Source of the DNA: Diadema setosum
Taxonomy: Eukaryota > Echinodermata > Echinoidea > Diadematoida > Diadematidae
Direction of reading: 5' to 3'
Length of the DNA: 64,000 nt
Assembly (NCBI GenBank): GCA_033980235.1
Contig: CM067079.1
Coordinates: forward strand, 28,755,147-28,819,146
Below, one piece after another: positions 51,816-62,900 of this stretch. The notes beneath the pieces are model-generated. The model searched no databases. It worked only from the letters and a program-made list of their open reading frames with translations, and was not told where the DNA came from. Every line of letters begins with the position of its first letter. Position 1 is the first letter of the stretch. A program made the position numbers and the translations under genes.

Positions 51816-52209
51816 ACGAAATGAAACGAAAGGTAAGAAACATTGCGACAAAAACTATGGTAAAGGATTTAGTCCATTGGACCGGGTAAAAATAATGAAA
51901 TATAATATGATGTTCGCCTCCGTCTGGTATGTAGACTGTAGGAGAACCCTTCCAACTTGGTAGCCTATAAAGCGGCAATAACCTACCCATATCTTGTCTA
52001 ACAAACACAACTGAGGGAAGACAGATTGTTTGCTCTGAGTCATGTATCAGGAGACATGCATTCAACATTCACGTTGATCAAACTGTAGGACAAAGGCGGA
52101 ACTACTGAAACATATAAAATACATTCCTCTACCGCTTCTGCGACATTACTACTGGTGCTATATTAATACCACAAGTAATACTACTACTTCTACTACAGCA
52201 GCTCCTTAC
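51816..52209. other. Non-coding DNA
   Basis: Unique-looking sequence with no recognisable gene. Confidence 0.45.
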
Positions 52210-52264
52210 TATACTACTACTACTACTACTACTACTACTATTGCTACTACTACTACTACTACTG

Positions 52265-52305
<41 letters not shown>

Positions 52306-52325
52306 GCTACTACTACTACTACTAT

Positions 52326-52376
<51 letters not shown>

Positions 52377-52400
52377 ACTTACTTCTACTACTACTACTAT

Positions 52401-52436
<36 letters not shown>

Positions 52437-52453
52437 ACTTACTTCTACTACTG
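52210..52453 (+). repeat. Long (TAC)n trinucleotide array
   Basis: About 245 bases of ACT/TAC with scattered TGC, TAT and CACTTACTT interruptions. A 51-base block ending CACTTACTTCTACTACT occurs twice, pointing to slippage or local duplication. Poly-Leu and poly-Val frames are artefacts. Confidence 0.97.
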
Positions 52454-53269
52454 CTACCACAACTACTTCTCCTACTGCTATATTGCTACTGCTGTTGCAT
52501 GCTGCTACAGTAGTAGGAGTTATAGTAGTACATGTGTCGCAGTAACAGTAGTAGTTGCAGCAGTATCAATGATTGTAAAGGTTTAATTTAGCGCAGCTGG
52601 TTTAATAGTAATTTAGAAGTAATTTAGAAGTAATAGAAGTAACATTTATTTCTACATACAGTGGTGAAAATGAAGTGTTCATTAAAAAGATGTAGTTAAC
52701 GAGGTGCAAATCCTTAGTAACAATACAATGGTGGCACTGTGACTGTTGGCTTACCTAAGCCAGAATCAGGAGTATACTGCATCATATACAACTGTAGGGG
52801 CAATGAAAAGTGGAGTGTTTTGAGTCTTCCATGTTATTGCTTTATTTCAGGTGATGGTTGTATGCATAAGCGGCTACCACATCACTTGAAACTTGGGATG
52901 AAATTACACAGGGGATCACATAAGTGTGGTGGCATACAGTTTTCGGATAACGGATCCCAAGCAAGCTTTTAACATGTACCCGTCACATTAAGACCGAAAC
53001 TGACTTTACTTTTCTAGTGTTATGGAAGCCGCCAAGTATTTGCACAGGGAATACATATTCGTGATGGTTTCTAGAAGGGGGTGAAGGGGACAAAAAAAAA
53101 ATGTTGAAGCGACAACACCCCGACCTAAAATCCCAATTCTGTTTCACCTCATGCTTGTTGTTGTTCTGCACTGCGTCCGTAATTCTAAGAGACAACTATA
53201 GGAGACCGGCACCGTTGCCAAAACAACAACATCATTATTATCGTAACTATCATCATCAAGAAGAAACAG
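52454..53269. other. Non-coding DNA
   Basis: No recognisable gene. A small AATTTAGAAGT direct repeat is at about 52611-52632. Confidence 0.45.
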
Positions 53270-53356
53270 GAGGATGAGGAGGAGGAGGAGGAAGAGAAGA
53301 AGAAGAAGAAGAAGAAGAAGAAGAAGAAGAAGAAGAAGAAGAAGAAGAGAAGAAGA
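53270..53356 (+). repeat. (GGA)n-(GAA)n tract
   Basis: Six GGA units lead into about 22 GAA units. Poly-Arg and poly-Leu frames are artefacts. Confidence 0.95.
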
Positions 53357-53654
53357 AACCGGATTTCTAAAACTCAGTCTTCCATATTTTACAACGGTCC
53401 TATTCTTTGTAATACGCTTCTTCAATCAATCAATCAAGAGTAGTGAGACTTTAAGTCAATTTATAAGGCTTTATAAATAATTTTGATGCAATATACCTGA
53501 AACTATATGTATTTAAGTATGCATTGTTTCCACCTCTGCTTCTTTTCTTCTCTTTTCACTGTATCTTATACCTTTGTCTTATTATTTGAATTTGTCTGAT
53601 TTTAGCTCGGTTGAAATGTAATGAGAGTTTTAAGGGGATCATTTCCAACAAGCC

Positions 53655-53655
<1 letters not shown>
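53357..53655. other. Non-coding DNA
   Basis: Nothing recognisable. Confidence 0.4.

Positions 53656-53704
<49 letters not shown>
53656..53704 (+). repeat. (TG)n microsatellite
   Basis: About 24 uninterrupted TG units. Confidence 0.97.
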
Positions 53705-53706
<2 letters not shown>

Positions 53707-54463
53707 TATGTTGTGATCCCTCCATTCAAAATGTATAAATTGTGCCAAGGCAACTGTATTTTGATTTTTGTTAATGTTATAGTTTGAAATGAAAATAGAT
53801 GAATGAAAGAAGAAGAAAAAGAAAAAAGATAAGGAGGAGAAAGAGGAAGAAGAATAAGAAGAAGGCAACAACCGCTGGCACTCGATCTACACACCCTACT
53901 AAGTTGCAACAGGTCGTATTTTTCACTTGGGATACATGTGCCAAACATATTCTGAATGCGGGTTCACAGCTTCCGAATATTTCGCGTTTACTCGCAAAGA
54001 GTGTTAATTGCAATATTCATGTGTGTTGCTAGCACAGTCATTCAGACAACACCGGCGAACGGAAGAAAAAGTCACGCACTAGTGTGGAAATGTACAAAAT
54101 GAGAAAAAGTGTTAAAACACACACACGCACACAAGCACACCCACATACAACCAAAACAAAACCGCAAAAAAAAAGAAAGAAATCTTTGTCACTTTTTCGT
54201 CATCGACACACGGGCTATGGGGGAAAACGAAATTCCACCTCCCACGTAATGGCGGGGCGAGATCGTGAGGTGAATTTTCATCGCGCGACGTTCGGATCAT
54301 CACAGTTTGGTAAGAGTGTTTGAGCAGGGAGTTTTAAGATGTGGACCCTTGTTGGTTCAAGGGTGACAATGTATGCTGAGTTACAGGGCGTGGTGTGGGT
54401 TCTCTGTGTCAATACCCGTAACATAACAAGCCCCCCCCCCAGACATATACAAACACATATATT
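53705..54463. other. Non-coding DNA
   Basis: Includes a purine-rich GAA/GGA stretch at about 53806-53862, an A/CA-rich stretch at 54116-54180 and a 10-C run at 54431-54440. No gene recognised. Confidence 0.45.
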
Positions 54464-54473
54464 CACACACACA

Positions 54474-54558
<85 letters not shown>

Positions 54559-54570
54559 GCACACACTCAC
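54464..54570 (+). repeat. (CA)n microsatellite
   Basis: About 107 bases, with an uninterrupted central run of more than 35 CA units. Confidence 0.97.
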
Positions 54571-56560
54571 AATCTTTCACTCACTAAAAAGCAAACAGTC
54601 CAAATTCGCTATTTGCTACGGGAAATCATGGTCCCAGTAAAACTTAAGGTCTTTGCCAGTTGTCCATTATAGAGCCGAAAAACATGCGAGTTATGAGAAG
54701 GACAATTCCAGACCGCGTCTAACACAAACATTTGTGACAAACATTTGTTATAATGAAGTATATCGCTAGAATTCTTTAGACAATAACATGAATCAACCTA
54801 TATTGTACAATATGGTATTTCGAGGTAAATTTACACGTTTGAAATGTTAGAAAGTTACCCTTAACTATACCTCTGCGAGACAGCAAGATGTCTCTGTATT
54901 ATTTCAACGGCATAATTATTTTCATATGAATCACATTATAGTGTGTAAGATATGATTTCCAGTGAAGAGGCGGCTGGACATCTCATTAACCTTTTATGCT
55001 AATAAAATAGGTATAAGTCAGCAAGTATGGATCTTGACAGGTGTTTTGCTTAGTTTACAAAGCGAATGCAATAGGAATAACTTTGAGTGAACCACCTATT
55101 TTAAAACATGTTAAAAAGTTTATGAAAGGATTGAGCGATACACTGCGAAAAAGAAATTGTCTGGTTGGTGTTGAATAGATTTTAGTGTTTTTTTTTTTAT
55201 GAATCTCATTCTAATCCCAAACTCTCGGCAACTTTGATTATGATATTATATGTATTTCATCACCTTAATGTGAGCATTATCCCTCGGACAAACAAAATAT
55301 TGCAGTGCTTATCAGCATTTATGCATAAAAATGATAAGACCTATTACTAGATGAGAATATTATATGAAAATATTGGACCAAACTGTTTTCCGGTTAAAAA
55401 TGAGAAATTGAAATTTTCTATGGGTTCACTCTCAATGTCTGAAAGATCTCTAGCAGGTTAAAACGTTATTGATCGAAGGAAGACTATGATTTTACATTGT
55501 ATCTTGTGAATTACATAGTAAGTATAATGCCTTTATCATCACATTGAAAACCCTTACAAAAATCTATACATCTGTAATTGCATAGAGCACATTCCGTAGA
55601 ATCAATAAAGTAATGCTTTTACACAAGGATACATTAGAAATACTGATCAATGGGCCTGCCTGAATGGTAAACTTATTCTTATGTCTTCTATTCTACATCT
55701 TCAAGTCACAATAAGACCGTACACGGGGCCTATATATACCTTAACATAAAATGATATACAGAACATGCCAGTAAAAGGGGACAATATATAACAAACATCT
55801 AACAACAAAACTGAAAGCTATTTTGGAGAATCTTGAGGATTTGAATACTTGCTATATTTGTTGCCAACACTTTGTGTACAATAATTTTCATCTACACGTA
55901 TGTAACCACCTAGTGACAGAATGCAATGTGCATTAAAGTCTGCTATCGACCTGGAATGAAAATGTAAAGGTCTTCGGTTACTAACTGAGTCTGAAACTAA
56001 AGATTACCAATGTACGTGTCTGCCTTGTACATCTGTTTAGCTCTCATGTTAGCCACTGAAACGCGAGTATAAACACAAACCACATGAGATGGAACGAAAC
56101 GGAGAATTATAGCCCTCATGATGAACGGAAGGACGTGACCTCCACGGAACGCTTGCCGGCCAGTCACGGCAGAATGCGCCCACAACAAGCGTTTATTTTC
56201 TCCGGTGGTCTACTGAAACACTGCAGCGACTGGCGGAACAAGTTGAACGTCAAATTACCACGCCATCAGACAAGCTTCGCACCGGGAGTAGATAAGGGTG
56301 ATAGAGGGATGGAAATCCTGAAATATTAACTCAAATATTAACTCATGTTCCTTGGAATGGTGCATGCTGCTAATAATTCGTAGGGAATGGTTTTTAGCAA
56401 CAAGCTGCTGCATATATTCCTGTTACACGCACCAGAACTCGCAAGGTCACTTTCTTTTATCTATGATATTTTCAGCTTGATCAAGCCCCCCGTCCCCACA
56501 CACACATGATAAATACCAGTCGCCCTATGGCACATCAAACTTTTGATAATGGTCAACACC
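54571..56560. other. Non-coding AT-rich DNA
   Basis: No gene, repeat array or transposon recognised in about 2 kb. The GC-richer part at 56080-56290 is unique-looking. Confidence 0.5.
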
Positions 56561-56890
56561 TTAAAGGGGAAGGCTAGTAACTGATCAGTGGGAATCAGTG
56601 GAAATGCTGGGAGATGATTGTTCCAATCCTTATGGGATTCATTCAAGAGTTCATTGTATATCTATTGTTGTGTGAAAATGATTTGCTTCAGAACGGTCTC
56701 ATATTCAAGTACTGTGCAGATTAATGCTCCGTCACTGACCAGGGACGCTAACCTGGAAGCATTAAACTGCACATTACTTGAAAATGAGACCATTCTGAAG
56801 CAAATCATTTTCACACAACAATAGATATATAATGTACTCTTGAATGAATCCACTGATTCCCACTGATCAGTTACTAGCCTTCTCCTTTAA
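56561..56890. mobile_element. 330-bp palindromic TTAA-flanked element
   Basis: TTAA lies at both ends (56561-56564 and 56887-56890). Terminal repeats are AGGGGAAGGCTAGTAACTGA on the left and AGGAGAAGGCTAGTAACTGA on the reverse complement of the right. The complementarity continues inward through CTGATCAGTGGGAATCAGTGG and ATCTATTGTTGTGTGAAAA to ATTAATGCT (left) and AGCATTAAAC (right). Only about 29 bases of spacer remain (56729-56757). The left arm has about 35 extra bases (56602-56636). The near-identical arms produce almost the same peptide frame on both strands. There is no transposase. Confidence 0.9.
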
Positions 56891-59263
56891 CACGAACTAA
56901 TGGCAAAACTTAACTTTTGTGATATCAAATCACATGGGTTCTTTTTTTTTTCTTGACCAATTCACCTGCCTCAGTCCCATGTGTTTATTATTTTGTATAT
57001 TATTGATCTGATTAGGATTGAAAAGGAAAATAACTGGCTGACCTCAATACGTAACATGAATGCGAAAAGGGTTCTATGTCTCGACCTACCTTATGCATAA
57101 GATTATGTAATGCAATGTAATGTAATTCCAGCTCTCGCCAGCATAATTATCGGACAGAGAAGGTAGTTTTAAAAACGTGACCGAAAATTGCAAAGTTTCT
57201 GCCACCGAAAACGATTCCGAAGAAAGGCAAATTGATGTCCTTTAAGACGGCACTCGTATTTGGTGCCATTGTTTCTCTTTCTGTAAGAATGTAGATTAGT
57301 ACAATGTAATTGTACATTCTCCTTTGAGCAAAACGGTAAATAACTTCTTGTATTGATCTATTTATAAATCCATTCATTATTTATTTTATCATTTTTTAAT
57401 TTTACTGATCTGTGTATCTGTGTGTGTGTAGTTTCAAGGGGGAGAGCACCACTCCTTCTTTCCCCCTATCCCTGGACACGCCCCTCAGCAAGTGCGAGCC
57501 GGATACCACTGTTTGATTTTCCCACCGAACCAAATCAAACGGTCGTATGTCGCCCACTGGTAGCCATCGGATCGCTTTGTTTAAACGGAGTCTCACTTCG
57601 TTCTCTCCGTCTCGACGGGAAATTGAGATACTGGCAAGCAGCTACGCTTCCAGGATAACCATGGTGTAATGTCGTTGGCTGCTCATACATAATTCAAGAC
57701 TGTAACTCCGATACAGATTTTAAATCGCATAACATTGTTTTGTTTCAGACCTAGGTGCGCACTTCTTTATGACGAATAGTTATTGATGGTCACAGGTATA
57801 TAGCTTTGCACATAACTTTGCTCGATATCGTGCTTGGCAAAATAGTGTTGCTATTGTCCATGTTAGATTTATCTTAACGTTTGTTCAAAAACAGAAATGG
57901 TTGGAATCTTTAACTCACTAACACGCATATCACATGCTGACTTAATAGCCACGCTTTATTTGTTAAATCAGTCAATTTCGTCTACTGAGAATCACAAGAT
58001 ATTATGATTAAAACATTTATTTTTTTTTACACGATTTCCCTTATCGTAACGAATTAAGCGGTGAAGTAAAAGTACCATTTAAACCATACTTCTGTATGCA
58101 ACTGAATCTAGTTGCATCCAGAAATATTATCTCCCCCTCAAAAATAAAGTGATACTTTCACATGTGGTTCCTTTTAGCGCTGCAGTCGCTATCGATAAAG
58201 TTTACATCGTTACGAATCATATGCTCCGTGAAATGAATGCTTTGTGTTATGTTTGGCCATTTTATCGGATAGAAAATAAACTATAATTGAATTGAAAATT
58301 GAAATTGAATTGAACTTGAACTTAAATCAATAGTAGATCACGTGTCATTGTCACAAGCACCAATCGTTCTCTGTAGATGTTGAGGTAAAATCACCTGACA
58401 TTTAGGCACAGTGGACGAATAAGCCAGTTCACAATCAGCCCATGTGTGCATTGGTGCAAATGACCTTTCTCTTTTTCTCAGTTGTTTTAGGCACTTCACG
58501 CATTTTCGAAGCGGCATAATCCGTAAGCTTGCCCGACGTGACAATATGGAATCATGCTCAAAAAAAGAATGAACGTATGTATAAACCAGGTGACCAGAAT
58601 GGTCCGTCAATTGACACTTCGTCAGGCATCAATTTCAATCCATTTGTTTTGTATTGGATGCATTAACTGGCTTTTTCTATTAATATTTCCAAATGCAATA
58701 GTCTTTCTGTCAGGTGGATGTGCTAGCAAGCATGCACCATTTACAGGATTGCATGGATAACTATTCCATCATAGATGCTTATCTAAGTGATCTTAAAAAC
58801 AAGCATGCCTGATTTTACAAATGACCTTTAAATGGTCATTATTATCATTTTTTTTTTGGTCATAAGGAGGAAAACACAGAAAGGGTATAAGGGTCGTGAT
58901 GGAATTCTTGAAAATAGAGAAAAGAACTATCCTAAATTAATAATAATAATAAAAAGAACAGACCCCTCATCACACATCACAAATATAGTCGGAGACCAAA
59001 CTGGACATCTGTATCACTCTCGAAGCCAACATGTCGGTCCATCAGAGTGGATCGGGTTATGTTTATAAAGTCTCAGCAATGCTATAATCGAGGGCCAATC
59101 GTTTCATCCCACAGGGATATGATGAGATTAAGCCGTTGCCGTCAACATAGAGTAACTCCTCTAGGAGATTGCACATGACCCATCCTGTACCAGTATCGAA
59201 GGGTTAATAAAACTAGAAGCTTTTAAGTGGCAAATTTGATTACAGCATTCTTTTTCTTGAGCG
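56891..59263. other. Non-coding DNA
   Basis: No gene recognised. A tail-like run of TTGAATTGAA/ATTGAAATTG units at about 58285-58325 may be an old retroelement end. The segment 57420-57660 is GC-richer and unique-looking. The minus-strand frame at 58338-58610 has several Cys and His residues but no pattern I can assign. Confidence 0.45.
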
Positions 59264-59678
59264 TTAAAGGGGAATACCACACGATTTTCATAATTTCACA
59301 TTATGTAGTACTAAATCGACAGCTCCATGAGTAGATTTGTGGAATCTATCGTGGTCCTTGAGCAGAGCTAGGAGCCTCACATGTTTAAAAATATATAGCA
59401 ATGTAATTCAATTACAATACCACTTGCTTAACAAGTTCACCTTTGTAGAATGTAGGCATGTCATCTTCTTTTGTTCTGCTTCCTTGAGCCCCAACTCATG
59501 CATTCTTATGGTGAGGCTGCCATGTCATCATCCTTGCTCATTGGAATTTGTTACAGATTTTGAAAACATTCTTATTCCTTAACCCAATCACTATGAATTC
59601 TGAAACTCTGTACCCGGTTAAGTAAAATATAGTTGTTCAAATGTAAAAGTCTGGAAATCATCCGGAGGTCTCCTTTAA
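59264..59678. mobile_element. TTAA-flanked element with moderate terminal inverted repeats
   Basis: TTAA lies at 59264-59267 and 59675-59678. The left end AGGGGAATACCACACGATTT and the reverse complement of the right end AGGAGACCTCCGGATGATTT agree at about 24 of the first 35 positions. Its 415-bp length is close to the 412-bp element at 10548. It has no coding capacity. The evidence is weaker than for the other two TTAA elements because the interior is not clearly folded. Confidence 0.5.
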
Positions 59679-59778
59679 GTATATTAAGATATTGCATATT
59701 GATGAATCAGTCTTCAAGTGCACAGGAGGAATGAAGACAAATGGCGAATGGACCAACAGAGATTCCCCATCAAAGATG

Positions 59779-59980
59779 TCATGAGAAAGAGTAGGTTAGA
59801 ATAATATGGTCATGTATGCCATGGAGATGGGTGATGAATGCATCAGAAGAGTATATGAGATCAAGGTAGAATGAAAAGGGAAGGAAAAAGGAAAACTGGG
59901 ATGGTTCGACACAATAAACTCCGAACTACACTGGCTTGATCTGGATAGGAGAGCTGTAAATGATAGAAGAAGATGACGTA
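59779..59980 (+). pseudogene. Degenerate reverse-transcriptase C-terminal remnant (LINE)
   Basis: Translation across several frames gives the order typical of the C-terminal end of many LINE ORF2 proteins: a YGHV motif, then GDECIRRVYEIKVE, then a basic GRKKEN-like stretch, then WFDTIN and LDLDRRAVNDRRR. In intact relatives this reads as WxGHVxRM, a basic linker, RWxDxI, then AxDRxxWR. Stops and frameshifts separate the pieces, so this is a dead fragment. Ends are approximate. Confidence 0.55.
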
Positions 59981-60295
59981 CGTATAGTCTATACTAAACT
60001 TAATGATTTCTTAAAATCCTAGGTTCCTCGTATTACACCTTATTCATATACTGACCAATATACATTTGTTTTATTTCCATCTCATATTGACAACAACTGT
60101 ATTATGTTTGTATTTTATCTCTTGAAATCAAATGGCATATACAATTTTATGAAGTTTGGAGTATATAACAAGTAATTAAGAAAGATTGGAATAAGGCAAA
60201 ACCCCTCTACCCGAAAAGGACCACGGCGGTGAAAGGTGCATGGTAAATATCCTTGTTGTTTTCTCCATTTTGTTGTTGAAGTGCGAGCCAGAGAC

Positions 60296-60700
60296 ATAAA
60301 TAAATAATAAATAATAAATAATACATACAATTTCTATAGCGCCATTCTCCACTCTGATTAAATGCTCAAGGCGCTTTACATCAAAGCAAAAAGACTGAAA
60401 ATAAAACTACATACACCGTAATAAAAGAAGATGAAAAAGAAGACATGAAAGTCTGTCTTCAAAATGCACTACTAAACAAATAGGATCTTAAATTACTCCT
60501 AACAGATGTTATGGAACCTGAGTCTTTCAGCTCACGAGGAAGTGAATTCCACAGTGTAGGTCCAGCGAGAGCGAAAGCTCGTTCCCCCCAAGATTTCCTA
60601 GAAAACGGAATATGTAAGAGACCAGAAGTTGAGGATCGAAGAGTTCGTGTAGGTTGGTATTGACGAAACAAACAAATATTGTAATCAGGAGCAAAACATC
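60296..60700 (-). mobile_element. 5'-truncated CR1/L2-like LINE 3' end
   Basis: The minus-strand frame ending at 60459 closes with the typical reverse-transcriptase C-terminus: APDYNICLF, PTRTLRSS, WGERAFALAGPTLWNSLP and LRSYLFSSAF. The short 3' untranslated region follows, with the conserved stem GCGCC/GGCGC (plus positions 60339-60343 and 60370-60374). The element ends in an AATAAT microsatellite (60295-60322). Upstream of about 60700 the frame continues to 60923, but that part no longer resembles a LINE; an A-run at 60707-60718 lies at the change. The element is non-functional. Confidence 0.85.
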
Positions 60701-61851
60701 CATCATAAAAAAAAAAAACACGCACACACGTCATGACTGATAGTGAAAGTATCCCAATAGGAAAGTCATACCACTGATCTCTATCAATGTCTTTCTCAGC
60801 ATGATGCAGATCACATGGTACCGAGTAATCTCTATACTGTGTCAGAGGAAAGGTGTCTTGCACAGGGTGCACGGTGTTACGTGAATGTCCGACGAATTGC
60901 CACGTCACGAGCCCAGAATTCACGAGTCATACATCCCACGAGTCATTCAGCCACGAGCCACATTTTATTTCTCTCTCCGAGAATAGGGGATTGATACCAA
61001 GGAACCTGCCGTCCTGACATAACTACAATAGAATTATTACAGCACTCCCTCCTCTTCCCAACCCCCCATCTTTCGCTCTCGCGTTAAACTATTCTCCCTT
61101 CATCTTGTCCTTGAATCCTTGAGTTTTCTTGTCTTTTAAATTTTGATAATACCTCAAGCCTCTGACCATAATAAAACTAAAAATCATTAAAATGAGATTA
61201 AAAACATGATTATTCTCTATGCGTTCAGTTAGAATATTTGACTCTGCTTTCGATTGAAAGTCCTTATTTCACATCGAAGCTAATTGTTTCCAAGACATAT
61301 TGCACATTGTTTGGTAGTCGACGTCATAACGCGGTACTTAGGCGTTGCTTTTCATCATTTCATATACTTGCCCTTTTAATCAAAGAAAACTTGTTCATTT
61401 TCTTAACACGTAAAAAGAAATCGACCTCACTTGATGGAGTTATCACTGATAAAGCATACTGATGAGGGTGAGGAGTGTACATCTGATCATTTTAAAGGTC
61501 AAGTTACCATGACAACGATCCTCCTTGAAAAGATACTGTCTCTTGCCTTCCTCGATGCATGGTATATGAACTATCATTCTACGTAGTGAAGATTCATTGT
61601 TTAAAGGCCAACCAGTGATTCACTGTTGCAAAAAAAAAAAAAAAAAAAATGTGTTACCGATTAGGTCCAGCTGACTGACAAATCTGTACGAGTTCATCAG
61701 TTCGATTTCTTTGCACTTTGCAATGACGTCACGGTAACTGCTTGACAGGATTTGACCTTTGAATGGCGGATTTTGACTAAACAGTACAATGTTCCATATC
61801 CAAGGACACGAGGATAAAATCATAATGCATAGGAGTCAACATTGATCAAGA
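60701..61851. other. Non-coding DNA
   Basis: No gene recognised. A 20-base A-run is at about 61630-61649. Confidence 0.45.
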
Positions 61852-62066
61852 GATCCGGATCCGGACACAAAAGACTGAGATTATATTAGTGTTACACATT
61901 GCACTAAGACATCGAGGTATCAAACCGGGTGTAATTAAGTCTGCTGAGAAAAAAGAAAAAGATCCGGATCCGGACACAAACATTGAAATTTCATTAGTGT
62001 TAAACCTTGCATTTAGACATCGAAGTATCAAACCGGTGTAATTAGGTCCGATGGGGAAAAAGGGAC
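61852..62066 (+). repeat. 109-bp tandem duplication (2 copies)
   Basis: GATCCGGATCCGGACACAAA occurs at 61852 and 61961. Downstream blocks TTAGTGTTA, TTGCA-TAAGACATCGA and GTATCAAACCGG repeat in the same order. The copies are noticeably diverged, so the duplication is old. No coding content. Confidence 0.85.
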
Positions 62067-62640
62067 ACTTCTTTCGGCAGAATAATTACGCATTTTCGTT
62101 ATGGCTTGAAGCCTTTGATAAAATAGAATCCCATTCCTGTGTGCTGATTCCACGATTTTTCTAGCTATAATTCACCTCTGTGTCTGAAAGTTGTATAAAT
62201 AAATTGATATGAATACAATACTGCAAACAACGATATGATCTTCAACAAGGAGGATTGAGACCAGTTGAATAAATAACTGTCATATCTGCTTGGTAGCAGG
62301 GAAAACTATTGCTTGTGCAGGATAAACATGGCTTTAGAATCAAGCTTACATCAAAGAACAGCCTCATATTTTGAGTGCTATCTTGGCATTGCACGGCAGC
62401 AACACATAAGTATACACTGATCAACAAAATATGATTTGAACGATATTAGATTATATATCAGAAAAAAAAAGACCAGAAAATGGTTATGGGTATCTTTTTT
62501 TCTTTCTTCTCTTTGATTATTTTTCAAAAAACGACACCTAAAGGTCACCGGCCGTCGGTGTCCCCCTCCCCGAACTTAATGAAATTTTTCCCACGCCACG
62601 TTCTGCAGCCATTCATCGAAACTTTCACATTAATAACGCT
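62067..62640. other. Non-coding DNA
   Basis: Nothing recognisable. Confidence 0.4.
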
Positions 62641-62900
62641 TTTATTATCGATTTTCTCCGCGCCCTTCCGAAATATCCATAGCACGAGCGTCGCCAGGCC
62701 GTACAGCGAGAGGGCAACTGGAGGTTTGGCGGCTACTCTCGCTCTCGCTCGCTACCCCAGAGGCTCTCGGCGGCGGCTGTGGCGGCCTCGGTCCTACTCG
62801 CCTATCTCCGCGCGGCGAGCGCTGGCTTCCATCGCAGAGGGGAGCCCCTCGCACCGCTGCGGCTGCTATTGTGACTAAATGAAGCGTAAGCGGCGAAACT
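62641..62900. other. GC-rich, CpG-rich patch
   Basis: About 240 bases are strongly enriched in G+C and CpG, with GGCGGC, CGCGCGGC and TCTCGCTCTCGCTCGC words. This is unlike anything else in the window apart from the SoxB1 coding region. Frames are open on both strands (plus about 62480-62878, minus about 62645-62854) but are Arg/Pro/Ser-rich without a recognisable domain. It could be a promoter or first exon of a gene beyond the right edge, or simply a CpG-rich element. Confidence 0.35.

Noticed and set aside
52209..52513. Long poly-Leu and poly-Val open frames
   Set aside because: Produced by the TAC trinucleotide array.
56618..56853. Nearly the same peptide frame on both strands
   Set aside because: A direct consequence of the palindrome at 56561-56890, not two related genes.
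58338..58610. Cys/His-containing minus-strand frame of 90 residues
   Set aside because: The Cys and His spacing does not fit a zinc-finger pattern I know, and there is no supporting context.
62480..62878. Plus frame of 132 residues over the CpG-rich patch
   Set aside because: Arg/Ser/Pro-rich and overlapping an open frame on the other strand. No family recognised.
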